A stretch of DNA of 64,000 nucleotides from NCBI RefSeq assembly GCF_963169125.1, contig NC_084793.1, positions 213,430,652 through 213,494,651 on the forward strand, given 5' to 3'. Shown piece by piece: positions 11,546 to 22,334 of the stretch. The notes under the pieces were generated by a model. It searched no databases, was not told where the DNA came from, and saw nothing but the letters and a program-made list of their open reading frames with translations. A program made the position numbers and the translations under genes. The stretch is from Humulus lupulus (lineage: Eukaryota; Streptophyta; Magnoliopsida; Rosales; Cannabaceae). Positions within the stretch are counted from its first letter, which is position 1. Every line of letters begins with the position of its first letter.

Positions 11546-12745
11546 CTAGTCGGTAAGCACTATTATGGGGTGAGCTTGAAAGTAGGGTAACAAATTTCTA
11601 GATGCCACTATCAAGCAGTAAGCCAATTTCTCTATAGGCGGATATCGTAATTCCGCTCCCAGTAGCCTTTTACTTATGTAGTATACTGCTTTTTGAATGT
11701 TATCTTCCTCCTTGATTAAAACAGCACTGACATCATACTCTATTATGGCTAAGTAGATGTACAAAGTCTCTCCTTCGACCAGCTTGGACAAAATGGGCAG
11801 TTGCGACATATGGGCTTTGAGCGCCTGAAAAGCATGTTCACATTCTTTTGTCCATTCAAACTTTTTGTTTTCTCTGAGTAGATTAAAAAATGGGACACAC
11901 TTTTTCATAGACTTAGATATGAATCTACTCAGGCTAGCAATTCTTCCTGTTAATCTTTGCACATATTTGACTTTGGCTAGTGACTGCATCTCGATCAGTG
12001 CTCGAATCTTTTCGAGATTGGCTTCGATTCCTCGAGAGTTTACTATGAATCCCAAAAAAATTCCTGATCCAACACCAAAGGAACACTTTAGAGGGTTTAG
12101 CTTCATCTGATATTTGTTCATGGTGTTGAAGCATTCCTGTAGTTCCTTGATGTGTTCACTAGCCTTTCTCGACTTGACCAGCATATCATCGACGTAAACC
12201 TCCATGTTATTGTCGATCAGTTCTTTGAGCATGTGGTTGACTAGTCGCTGGTCAGTCGCACCAGCGTTTTTCAAACTGAAGGGCATTACTTTGTAGCAGT
12301 ACAGTCCCGTATTTGTTCGAAAGCTACTGTGGTCTTCGTCAGGTGGATGCATACTAATTTGATTATAACTGGAGTACACATCCATGAATGATAAAACTTC
12401 ATGTCCTGGTGTAGCATTGACCAGTTGGTCGATTCTTGGAAGTGGGAAACAATCCTTTGGGCAGGCTTTATTAAGGTCTGTGAAATTCACGCACATCCTC
12501 CACTTACCATTTAGCTTGGCAACTAGTACTGGATTAGAGACCCAAGATGGATAAAATGTTGCCCTGATGAATCCATTTTCTTTCAGCTTCTCGACTTCTT
12601 CTTTTAGGGCTTTAGATTTTTCTTTGTTGAGCAGCCTTCTTTTTTTGTCTATATTCAAGACATGACTAATCACTGCTGGGTCTATCCCAACCATATCTTT
12701 ATGCGACCAGACAAAGACTTCCTGATGCCTCCTCAAAAACTTCAC
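11546..12745 (-). pseudogene. Reverse transcriptase plus first RNase H of element B
   Basis: A 399-codon open stretch of a Gypsy pol. RT fingers and palm carry NGKWRMCVNFTDLNKACPKD, SFMDVYSSYNQI and MPFSLKNAGATDQRLVN; the active-site YVDD lies near residue 187 (MEVYVDDMLVKSRK); then FLGFIVNSRGIEANLEKI and the first RNase H (VYYISKRLLGAELRYPPIEKL). It is bounded by stops at both ends, so it is a surviving fragment of a longer polyprotein, not a stand-alone gene. Neighbouring protease and RNase H frames are broken. Substitutions such as S for G in MPFSLKN and D for Y in GATDQR point to relaxed selection. Confidence 0.85.
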
Positions 12746-13672
12746 CAGTTTGTTATTTATTGTTGTCTCTAAGTTTTTACCGACACAACCCTGGTCGGAT
12801 CTTTCTCTTCTAGTTGGACCTCCTTGAGGTCCTCCACGGGCCCAACGTTTTCTTCTAAATCCCCAAAGCGAGGATCTAAGTCCTTATCCTCCTTTGGGCA
12901 ATGCCCTATTTAGTGACTTGTTCACTTGATTGGGCTTGTGACTCATTTACCACTAGCAACATTTTTTCTGCTCCGCTTCCTAATCCGCCTCTTCTTGCCT
13001 TTGTGATCAAGGAATTGTAGCATTCTCTGGCCTCTCGCTAGTTTCCCAACACACACCCAACACCTGCATTGGTTGGAAACTTCATGGCCAGATGCCAGAC
13101 CGAAGTTACGGCTCGCAGATTGACGAGTATGGGTCTTCCGATCACAACATTATATGTGGATGGACAATCAACTACTATAAAAGTAGCGAGCTATGTCATG
13201 TTCATGGGTGCAGTTCCTGTTGTGACTGGGAGTCTGATCGACTCGGTTGGTGCTAGCCCTTCACTAGAACAACCATAGATGGTTTGGTTGCATGGCTCTA
13301 ATTCTTGCACTGCAATTTCATTCGTTCCAGTGAAGATTTGTACAAAATGTTGACCGAGTTTTCTATATCCACCAATACTCGTTTTTCCATCATGTTGGCA
13401 ATCTGAACATCCATGACCAGAGGATCTGAGTGGGGGAATCGGACAAGTTGTGCGTCCAGCTCGAAGAAAGTTAGTAATTCTTCCTCTATTCGAGCTTTTT
13501 TGGGAGTTCGTTCCTTGACGTTTAGCATTTCAATGTCCTGATCATGACGTAGGGTTCTGGCATATCTCTCTTTTGCCTTACCACTGTCACCTGATATATG
13601 TAGTCCTCCGCAGATAGTCAGCAATGTACCAGCAACAGGAGCTGGTTGCAGAGGAGGCAAGAATTGGTGCAC
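12746..13672 (-). pseudogene. Protease region of element B
   Basis: The protease is recognisable by position and by RVLVDIENSVNILYKSSLERM, which aligns with RVLVDNGSSVNLLFRSTLEKM in element A. The catalytic D-N-G-S motif has become D-I-E-N, so the enzyme would be inactive. The C-terminal half (12780-13297) is spread over frames with stops. Upstream it continues into the end of gag. Confidence 0.75.
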
Positions 13673-15871
13673 AAGTGCTTGCTCGTTGCCTCCGTGAGCC
13701 TCCTTCTGATAACTTCCTTCTGCTTGTACATATCTTCTCAGATGTCCTTCTCGAATAAGGAACTTGATTTTGTCCTTAAGCTGGTTACACTTATTGGTAT
13801 CATGGCCATAGTGGTTGTGAAAACAACAAAACGTAGTTGTATCCCTTTTGGATATATCTTTCCTGATCGAGGCTGGTCACCTAAAAGGAACGCTGGTATA
13901 ATTGGCCTGATACACTTCAGTGTGGCTATCGACCAGGGCAGTGTAATTGGTGAACCTTGGTTCGTATCTGTTTTGTATAGGGCGCTTGTTATCAGATGTC
14001 GCTGGTTCAGTGTTTGCCCTTTTTCCCCCATTTTTATTGTTGCCTTTGTCGTTTCCGTTGGGTTTACCAAACCCACTGGCGGCTTTGGTCTGGTCTTCCT
14101 TCTTACCCTGGTCAGCCTTTGGGGACTTTCCTTCATTGGCAATGGCCTCCTCGAGATTGATATATTTGTCTGCTCGATCTAGAAATTCTTGAGTGCTCTT
14201 GACTCCATTCTTCTGCAAACTACTCCAGATGGGAAAATGGTGTTACACTCTATCTGTGATTGTCATCATCTTTCCCTCGTCTCCAACAGTTTTGGTTCGA
14301 GTAGCTGCTCGCATAAACCACTGTATATACTCCTTGAGAGTTTCTCCTTCCTTTTGTTGAATGTCGACCAGTTGATTAGCCTCTGTTGGATGTATTCAAC
14401 CAGCATAAAACTGTTTGTAAAACTCCTTCACAAACATCTCCTAGGAAACTATACTAGCCTGAGGAAACTTGAAGTACCATTCCTGAGCAAATTCAGACAA
14501 AGTGGCAGGAAAAATTATGCACCTAGCCTCTTCGGACACCTTATGGATGCCCATTTATATCTCAAACTTGTTTACGTGAGATACTGGACCTTCTCCTCCA
14601 GTGAAGTTGGGCAAGACTGGCATTTTGAATTTGCTCAGGATTTCTGCCACATCAATTCTATTAACGAATGAGGTGCCCTTTCTTCAATCATATTCTGTGT
14701 GGGACATTTTATTCTCGACCAGTTGCTTCATGACCTGATTCAAGGCATCTATTTGAGCCTGAACAACATCTAGTATTGTTGGAGCAGCTAGAGCCTGGAG
14801 TCAGGGGGAAGAACTCGTCATGTCTTTCCCTTCGGTCATTAAGCACATCCCTCATATCTTCATCCTTACGTCTATGCTCGCTTGTACCTAGTCGGTCAAA
14901 GATGTTGGGTTGTTTAGGCTATCCCCCAACATTTTGGCTCGTCAGTCGGTTCTTCATTAGGGGAAGACTTTGCTGTCTGTCTCTTTCCTCCTGCTGCCAG
15001 CCATTGTTCCTCTTTCCAAAATCCACCTCATTGTAGTCATGGCCGTCCCTAAATTGTGACCTGTGAGTGCACAACCTGCTGTACACACTGTTCCCATCTC
15101 TACTTCCTGGTCCATCTCGGTAAACAGGTGGGGGCCTGTGTTGGTGTTTGGGTTCTCTGAAATTACTATGTCGTGGGGGATCCCGGACCGCAGAGCTTGA
15201 GTCCACCTGCCTCCTGCTTCCCAATGGACGTTTTCCCCTGCCAAGAAGGTTCTCTTCCCCAGCTGTTTGGCGTCTAGGGCTTCTTGGATGTTGTTCATCC
15301 CTATTCTACCTATGTTGTTGAGCGTTATCTCGACCAGATCGAGAGGGTGGTTGCTGCTCGTTGTTTCTATCAGGATTTTGGGTTTTCCTTTTCTGCTGAG
15401 TAGCGGGAGGTTGTTCTGGTCTTTGCGGACTCCTTAAGTGTGGTTGATTGTGATGATACTGGGGATGATCTAACTGCGGATTTTGTGAGGGTGAGAGTTT
15501 GGTGGCTGGTCTGGATGAGAGGTTGGTGCAAGTTGTCCTCGAGCCAACGGAATGGCTGCTTCTAAAGTTGTCGTGGCATCTCTCTACTGATGATCCATGT
15601 CAATCTATGCTCATTTAGTTCTCGGCACTATTGGCCAATCTCCATTTGCTGCAGCACCATAGTTTCAGCCACATTCTCCTGGTTAGCTTTCAGAGTATCT
15701 AATTCCTCTTGCAACACTATCAAAGTTGTTTGCAAGGTTTCAACATCCATCTCATCCTCTTCCAGTTCCACTTGTGGCTCGTCCTCCGCTATACCTTGTG
15801 GATGAGGTGGATTTGGCACACTTTTATATGTCTACCTAGTTTGACCCACTTTCTTGGAGTTCTTTGCCATT
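13673..15871 (-). pseudogene. Gag of element B (broken)
   Basis: Gag of a Tat-lineage Gypsy element. The probable start is a minus-strand ATG at 15871 (first residues MAKNSKK), 47 bases from the LTR. Recognisable parts are a coiled coil (LQTTLIVLQEELDTLKANQENV, about 15640-15740), a basic Arg/Gln-rich stretch (about 15000-15500), the core Gag domain in broken frames (14250-14700) and STQEFLDRADKYINLEEA with RFTNYTALVDSHTEVYQAN (13877-14218), which mirror A. Multiple stops and frameshifts. The opposite-strand open frames here (such as 13646-14182) are shadows. Confidence 0.78.
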
Positions 15872-15899
15872 GTTTTTCTTGAAGTCCTTGAGTTAAACT

Positions 15900-15918
15900 C
15901 TCAATGAAAGCACCAAAA
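15900..15918 (-). promoter_or_regulatory. Primer binding site of element B
   Basis: On the minus strand, directly after the LTR end, ttttggtgctttcattgaga. The same word follows the LTR in A and, with changes, in D and E. It starts with TGG as required to pair with a tRNA 3' CCA end; I cannot name the tRNA with confidence. Confidence 0.65.
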
Positions 15919-16572
15919 TGTTGACTAGCGATTTGGTCAACGACACAGAGTCACAAAAAAAGATAAGAATTAATAAACTGAATGCAAGAACTAAAACGAC
16001 ACAAATATTTTATAGTGGTTTGGCCCCAGAGATTGGTAATAAACTACGTCCACTTAATGGTTTTATTTATGTAAACTCTGAAACCTGCAATCAGCGAACT
16101 AGAATTCACTAAGTTTCACAAGCTCCAAAGTGGAATACAAAAGTCATGTATAAAAACACTTGTTCTCTCTGAATACAAATTATTGTGTATCTTTCAATGA
16201 ATCTCATGAATCTTATTTATAGGCTCCAATATGTACATATGTGCCTATGGGCCATGTTAAAGTTTTGTTACAAGCATATTTGAATAATAACAGAAATAAT
16301 GATATTTACATATAAAGAGAGTCAAATGTATTAGAAATATCTGACTCATAACTGTATTTGAACTCTAGCTTCATTCCTACGAGCAGATCTGGTCGCATAT
16401 GTCAGCACATCTTTTTCCTTACTGTTCAGCATATTTCTTGCGCCCATTGAGCAGCTTAATTTTACTTTTACTACCTGATCGTTGGCTGACCAGCTCTCTA
16501 GCAATAACAAGTCATGTGCTATCTACGTGCGTCGACCATACCACGTCATCATGAAAATATTTTGGGTAAACA
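15919..16572 (-). repeat. 5' LTR of element B
   Basis: 654 bp; partner of 5855-6509, colinear over its whole length, with about one difference in 14 bases by eye. Right flank ccttg. Confidence 0.9.
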
Positions 16573-18610
16573 CCTTGCTTCCACAATCCTAGTGCTATGA
16601 GATGGATAATAAAACTTGTAACATTTAGACCTTTCAGCATATCCAATAAAGTATCCACTTATGGTCCTTGGGTCTAGTTTCTTCTCTTGTGGATTGTATA
16701 CCCCAACTTCAGATGGACATCCCCAAATGCGTACATGTTGCAAACTCAGTTTCCAACCTTTCCATAATTCAAAAGGAGTTTTTGAGACTGTCTTGGTTGG
16801 AACTCGGTTTAATATGTACACGGATGTCTTTAGAGCTTCACTCTACAAGGATTTAAGAAGATTAGGGTTGCTGCTAAGCATACTCCGCACCATTTCCGTC
16901 AATGTTCGGTTTCTCCTTTCTGCAACACCATTTTGCTCGGGTGTACCGGGCATGGTATGTTGGGAAACAATCCCATTTTCTTGAAGAAACTTTGCAAAAG
17001 GGCCAGGTGCTTGTCCATCTTCAGTGTATTTACCATAATAGTCTCCACCTCTATCTGATCTCACTATCTTAATTTCCTTGTTGCATTGTTTCTCTACTTC
17101 AGCTTTAAATATCTTAAATACATCTAATGCTTCGCTTTTGTTATGGAGTAAGTAGATATACATGTAGCGTGAGTAATCATATATGAACGAGATGAAGTAT
17201 TTCTGACCATATGAGTCCATGTCTGGACTACATATATCAGTATGTATTATTTCTAATAGTTTGGAACTCTTATGGACACCAATTTTCTTAGACTTGGTGG
17301 TATGCTTTCCCTTAATGCAATCCACACAAGTATCAAAATTAGTAAAATATAAGGTATTGAGTACCCCATCTTTCACTAATCTTTTAATTCTATCAATGGA
17401 TATATGTCCCAATCTCTGGTGCCATAATGTAGAGAAATTCTCATTCATAACACATCTTTTATTGCCAGCGTGAACATTCACAGTATTATAAGTGGTATTG
17501 TTTTGTAAATTAAGGCAGTAAAGGCCATCAGACAAAATATCATTTCCACCACATTCAAATTTATTATATAAATTAAAAGATTTGTCTGAAAATGTAAAGG
17601 AAAATCCAAAAGGTACAAGTCTTGAAACTGAAATCAAGTTTCTAGAGAAACTTGGTACATAAAAATTCTTTTCTAACTTTAAAATAAAATCGCTACGTAA
17701 AACTAAATGGCACATTCCAATAGCTTCCACATGTGAGCCCATCTTGTTTTTGGATAAGATGATTTGCTCACTTCCCACTGGCTTCCTTAGGTTTTGTAAA
17801 CCCTTTGTCGTCCATCCATTTCTTGAACTTGACGCATTCCTTCTTCGCATGTCCTTTCTTTTTGCCAAAAAAAAAAAATACTTGATGGAATGCTTCTTTA
17901 TTTCGCCTTGGGGAGACACTTTATTTTTCCCCTTGTCCTTCTTGGATGGTTTGCGTTTCTTTCCTTGGGTGGCCATGTGAGCACTTTCACCTTGTTCTTT
18001 TAGGAGCCTTGCTTCTTCTTGAGCACACATGGTTATCAATTCATTGATACTCCATTTGTCCTTATGTGTGTTGTAGGAAATTTTGAAGGGCCAGTATTGA
18101 GGTGGAAGATTGTTAAGGATATAGTGAACCAAGAAAGTTTCAGGAATGACTACATCGAGCTTCTTCAGTTGAGCAGAAATGTCCCTCATCTTTGAGATAT
18201 CTCCTCTAAATCCTTTGACACCAGTGAGCTTTGTTGATGAGAACTGGTGGATGAGGTTGTTGTAAAGTGGTTTGTCCGAAGTGTCGAACTACTCATCAAT
18301 CAGTTTGATCAAGTATTTGACTTTCTTAGGTTGCTCCACCGATCCACGCATTCCCATAGGGTTCTTAGACATAATGAACATGATGCTGAGACGATTGGAT
18401 CGCTCTCATTTTTCATATAGTGCGATCTCAGCAGTAGTGCTAATCGTAGTGATGGCAGCAGGTTCGTCCTTCCTTATTACATAGCCCATGTCGACGCAAC
18501 CTAAATGAAGAAGAACTCATTCCTTCCAGATTTTGAAATTATCACCCTTAAGCTTAGGAATTTCGGTAAGGATTTCAGCGAAACTAGAGGAGGATGAAGA
18601 AGCTGCATAA
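16573..18610 (-). pseudogene. Copia C gag-protease-integrase remnant
   Basis: Copia polyprotein 5' part on the minus strand. Gag N-terminus near 18610-18480 (words LKGDNFKIWKE and GCVDMGYVI in interrupted frames); UBN2-type Gag (LDVVIPETFLVHYILNNLPP, about 18150). The zinc-knuckle region is degraded at a long A/T homopolymer near 17870, and the protease Asp motif is not seen. The integrase is well kept: WHQRLGHISIDRIKRL and CVDCIKGK (zinc finger), HTDICSPD, VRSDRGGDYYG, GTPEQNGVAERRN (DDE core), then FIGYAERSKCYKFYYP. It is cut by element B at 16573, immediately before the RT would start. Part of the reading frame (16843-18189, 448 codons) is still open. Confidence 0.85.
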
Positions 18611-20560
18611 ATAGGATTACAAACTTAGATTTCTAAATATTGAGGCTTAATGAAGTCATGTTTTACCAATATATAACATTCTAAAATATGAAATTTTATT
18701 GAAAAAAAATGCATGTGGGCTAAATTTTTTATTTAATAAAATTGGATGTACATTATGATAGATTATTCAAACATATTATTTGGGATAAATTAAGGTTTGA
18801 TATTTCTATCTAAATTAAACTTTATGATAAAACTATTAAACTAATTATCATAACTCATGTGGGTAAATTAAGAAAATTAATTTAATATACTATCCTAACT
18901 AAGTATGTAAATATAATAAAATTCCTATGGGGTAAAATTATTATATTTATATAATCAATCACAATTTATGTCCATTATGTGATCATTTTATATTAGTATA
19001 TAATTTTGTATAATTATAGATGTTGTGGCTGCTCCCTAATTATTTAAAATTATATGGTTCACTAGACATTATGTTTTAGGCTCTATGAAGACCTAAGAAC
19101 AATTTCGTTATAACATAATAGGCAATCACAGAGAGTAGTGCTCCTAGTGTGGTCGTCCGAAGATCATTAAAAATTGTTCTAGATTGAGCATTTATCTCAG
19201 TTTCATGCGTTCTTATGTCAAACACAAAATTGTTTATGTATTATTCATAATTTTATTCACCCTAAATATTTTATAAATATTAATGTGAAAATTTTATGAA
19301 TATCAATGTGCTAAATATTATTTAACCTATTTTATGTTTGAATATAATCTAAATATATCTAGCGCAATAATGTAATATATAATGTATTTAAAATCATAAA
19401 GTCATACATATAATATTAAATATAATTATACTAAAAATAAATTTTACATGAATAATAACAAAATAATCATAAAAATTAGCATAATTATTTATATGTAGGA
19501 AAATAAATACAATAATTCAATATATAAACTTAATGACAGAAATATCCATGTTTAATAAGACAATAAAGTCATTTATTGATTTGGTCAATTAATAAAATAA
19601 TTGCACAAACTTAATTGTAAAACAAAATGTAATTAAATTCTTAAAATAACACAATTATTTAATATTGCATGAATAATAACAAATATATCATACAATAAAT
19701 ACACCAAAATTAAATATTTTCACAATTTAATTAATTTCCAAATAATTTATAAATTTCCAATTATATGTTTTAAATTAAATTGGCAAAAAATTAAAAATGA
19801 AATTTATTATCTAAATTTGCATTAAAATCAAGAAAATAATAAAACTCCAAAATAAATCATAAACGTAATATTTGGAATTTTTATGATTTTTTTTTTTAAA
19901 TTCTGCCATGGGAAAGCGAGTCGTTTTCCCCTTAGAGTTGTCGTATGACCTATCGAACGACAAGTTGTTTTACACCCTTCAAGGACAAAGAAATGACATG
20001 TCGTTTCTAGTCTTCTTCTTCAGATATCTGGGTCGACACGACCCGGTTGCAGAGAAATGGGTCCTTCGGACCCGATTGTGAACCCGGCTGGATAACGACG
20101 TTTTTTACGTCGAAAATTCAATCTCTCAACCCAGATTGGTCCGAAAAACATGAATAAAGAGATTTATGAAATTTTTTTGCTTAAAAAACTACTGTAAATC
20201 TAACTTTAATATCAAATTTGTTATTGGCTATTAACGGGTTCTTCAAGGTTTTTCAAAATCTTCAAATGTTGTTTTTATGAGTTTAAATCTCGTTTTTCAT
20301 GCCAAGAATAATTTGAAATCATTAACTTGAAGATTTCTTAAATTTATTTGCAAAAACAATAATTGGAATACACACTATAAGTATCCAAAACTCTCGGCCA
20401 AAAGCTCAAAATTTTAATTGGGTTTTCAAACTATATTTCTACACTTTTATGACAAAAAACACGGGGAATAGTTAAACTAAAGTATTCCTATCAATAAATT
20501 ACATAATAGAAATAAAACACACAATACAAAAAAAAAAAAAAAAATTGAGCATTCTGAACA
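18611..20560 (-). other. Leader of Copia C (about 2 kb, non-coding)
   Basis: AT-rich DNA between gag and the primer binding site, interrupted at its far end by element A. A GC-richer island with symmetric words (gggtcgacacgacccgg near 20030, gaaatgggtccttcggaccc near 20053) lies at 19910-20110 and could form hairpins. No coding capacity on either strand. The remaining 93 bp of leader lie at 33225-33317. Confidence 0.6.
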
Positions 20561-20565
20561 AGACT
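20561..20565 (+). other. Target site duplication (left) of element A
   Basis: agact, repeated exactly at 33225-33229, flanking the two LTRs. Confidence 0.92.
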
Positions 20566-21343
20566 TGTTGACGCGGTTCTTCGGCAACAGGTAATTAAGA
20601 GAAGAAGAGAAAGAGATTAGTACTTAAAAGTAGAACCGCCGCAGATATGAAATCGTTGTGAAAAGAACTAGGTGACCTTAAACACGTTTTTAAGTGGTTC
20701 GAAGGTTAAAAATCCTTCTACTCCACTAGTCAATATTATTCATCTCTTCTGGGTAATTGGTTTACCAAATATATAGTTCTTACAAGACTATTTTTTCCAA
20801 CCCCTATCAATTCCCAGGGTCTCCATATTTATAGGAGAAGGCACCTGGAAATTGGTAGGGAGGTCATCCCGTGACCTTACCATTTGTCATATCAAGTCTG
20901 TGATATTCATGATTACTTCCTAAACCTGACACACAAGTGTGGTCTAATCAGTATGGAAGGAGATAATGGGCCGCACGGCCCAACCCGTCCGTGGGTGTCT
21001 GAATACGCACGTTCCTGCGGCGTGTCCGAGAAGTCAGGGGGATATCGGACACGTGATGGCAGGATTATGCACGTTTATCTTGCGTGTTGACTTCCCATAG
21101 GGTCAGAGCTTCCTGAGAAGCTCGCTACCGGAGCAATCCATAACCCGAGCTGATCCGTCAGTGGTCGCCGGATGTTGTTCCCAGCTCCTGGAACAACAAG
21201 AGGGAGCAGGAAACTCCATCCCCTCGAGCTAGAAAGGGCCCGTCCTGAAGATAAAGCCTCTGGCCTGTGGGAGCCTCGGGCTAAATCATGTTTAGTCCGA
21301 GGATCGTCCTGCTAAACAGCCCGTGGGAAATCCAGGGCGTACA
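20566..21343 (-). repeat. 3' LTR of element A
   Basis: 778 bp, tgttgacgcgg...ggcgtaca; partner of 32447-33224 with two substitutions and no gaps in my base-by-base reading. Contains the minus-strand TATAAATA (in ccatatttatagg near 20825). Confidence 0.96.
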
Positions 21344-21361
21344 TCTGCCCCCCAAGCTCCT
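21344..21361 (-). promoter_or_regulatory. Polypurine tract of element A
   Basis: Read on the minus strand, ggagcttggggggcagat abuts the LTR start (tgtacgccc). This is the priming site for plus-strand synthesis. A near-copy of its core lies at 25941-25955. Confidence 0.75.
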
Positions 21362-21591
21362 GCTCGTGGTCCATGACGTCAGACATGGGAGACCACAGTA
21401 GGAGCTTTTAGACTTCTCCCACAACCCTTCGCATTCCCTGCTTTTCGCATGCGTCTGATACGTGGAACGCCGTGGGTGGCGACGGTACACTCTACGAGAA
21501 CCGCATTAAATGGCCTAGCCTACTGTCCAGCCGTCGTTTCACATTTCGAGTGGAGGGTCTCCCAGAGCCTTTTACACGTGATCCCCCCTTG

Positions 21592-21598
21592 TATAAAA
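21592..21598 (+). promoter_or_regulatory. TATA box of the antisense gene of element A
   Basis: TATAAAA in ccttgtataaaaaggggg, about 250 bp from the LTR. An ACGTG core lies just upstream (ttacacgtgatcc near 21571). Transcription would start near 21625, in a pyrimidine-rich leader (ttccttcttttctctctgacc). The leader has a donor-like gtaagt near 21823 and an acceptor-like ag near 22327, eight bases before the start codon, so a 5'UTR intron of about 500 bp is likely. Confidence 0.65.
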
Positions 21599-22334
21599 AG
21601 GGGGTGGTCATCCCACGCACGGACCACCTTACCATTCAGAACCTCTCAAATTTCCTTCTTTTCTCTCTGACCTTCCGAAGAACAAAACCCTCATTTCCAT
21701 TGCTCTCATCTTCTCCGTTCACGAAGCTTAAGCGTGCGAGTTCCTTCAAGGCCTTGGAGACTACTGTGCCAACGAAGCTCCTACCAGCGCAGCAACCTCG
21801 CTCACCATCCAACCCTATACTGTAAGTCTTCTGTCCCTGTTTATTTTTAAAAGCATGCCAATGTAGCCTAGGTAAAATTTTTTACTGTAGCCACATGCAG
21901 AGGTTTTCTGGGTCGCGCGGATATGGAGGGTGATGGCCCTTCTTTGATTAGGGCACACTTGCCATGGGACATCGCCTTAGAACATGGGTTCCATGATTCT
22001 CTCTTAGGAACAATTTCTGGGTAGGATCCGTAGGAACTTTGGGTGCAAAAACCGGGTAGCTTAGGGAATACGCCTTAAGAGCGGTTTTGCCACGCCTTGC
22101 CTGTTGAAACTTTCCCCCCAAGGCAAATTTTTTTTTTTTTTACTCTGAGCCATCTGACACACGAATTCCGAGTAATCTGGGATCTGTTGAGGGCATAGGC
22201 GCGTGTTCCTTGGAACATGTGGCACCACTCTCCACGGGCTGGGCTTACCCCAGCTCGTGTACTTAATACTTGCCTCACTCTCCTGCTTGGGTCGCCTTTT
22301 CTAAAGTGTTTTCTTTTGTTCGATAGGCGACCAG

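Larger units (their letters stand above)
5855..16572 (-). mobile_element. Tat-lineage Gypsy element B (old, decayed) inserted in Copia C
   Basis: Two related LTRs of 655 and 654 bp with TG...CA ends enclose, on the minus strand, gag, protease, RT, RNase H and integrase remnants, and on the plus strand a decayed antisense gene. The LTRs differ at roughly 7 percent of positions by eye. The flanks are gtaat on the left and ccttg on the right, so there is no target duplication, and the host Copia lacks its RT between the two flanks. A recombination-derived composite is likely. Order and content match element A. Confidence 0.88.

Noticed and set aside
13646..14182. 178-codon hydrophobic open frame on the plus strand resembling a membrane protein
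   Set aside because: Exactly antisense to the Gag C-terminal coding region of element B; hydrophobicity comes from reading Lys/Asn codons backwards.
21472..21825. 117-codon open frame before the antisense gene of A
   Set aside because: Overlaps the TATA box and leader of the antisense gene, so it is not part of one coherent transcript; no counterpart found in B.
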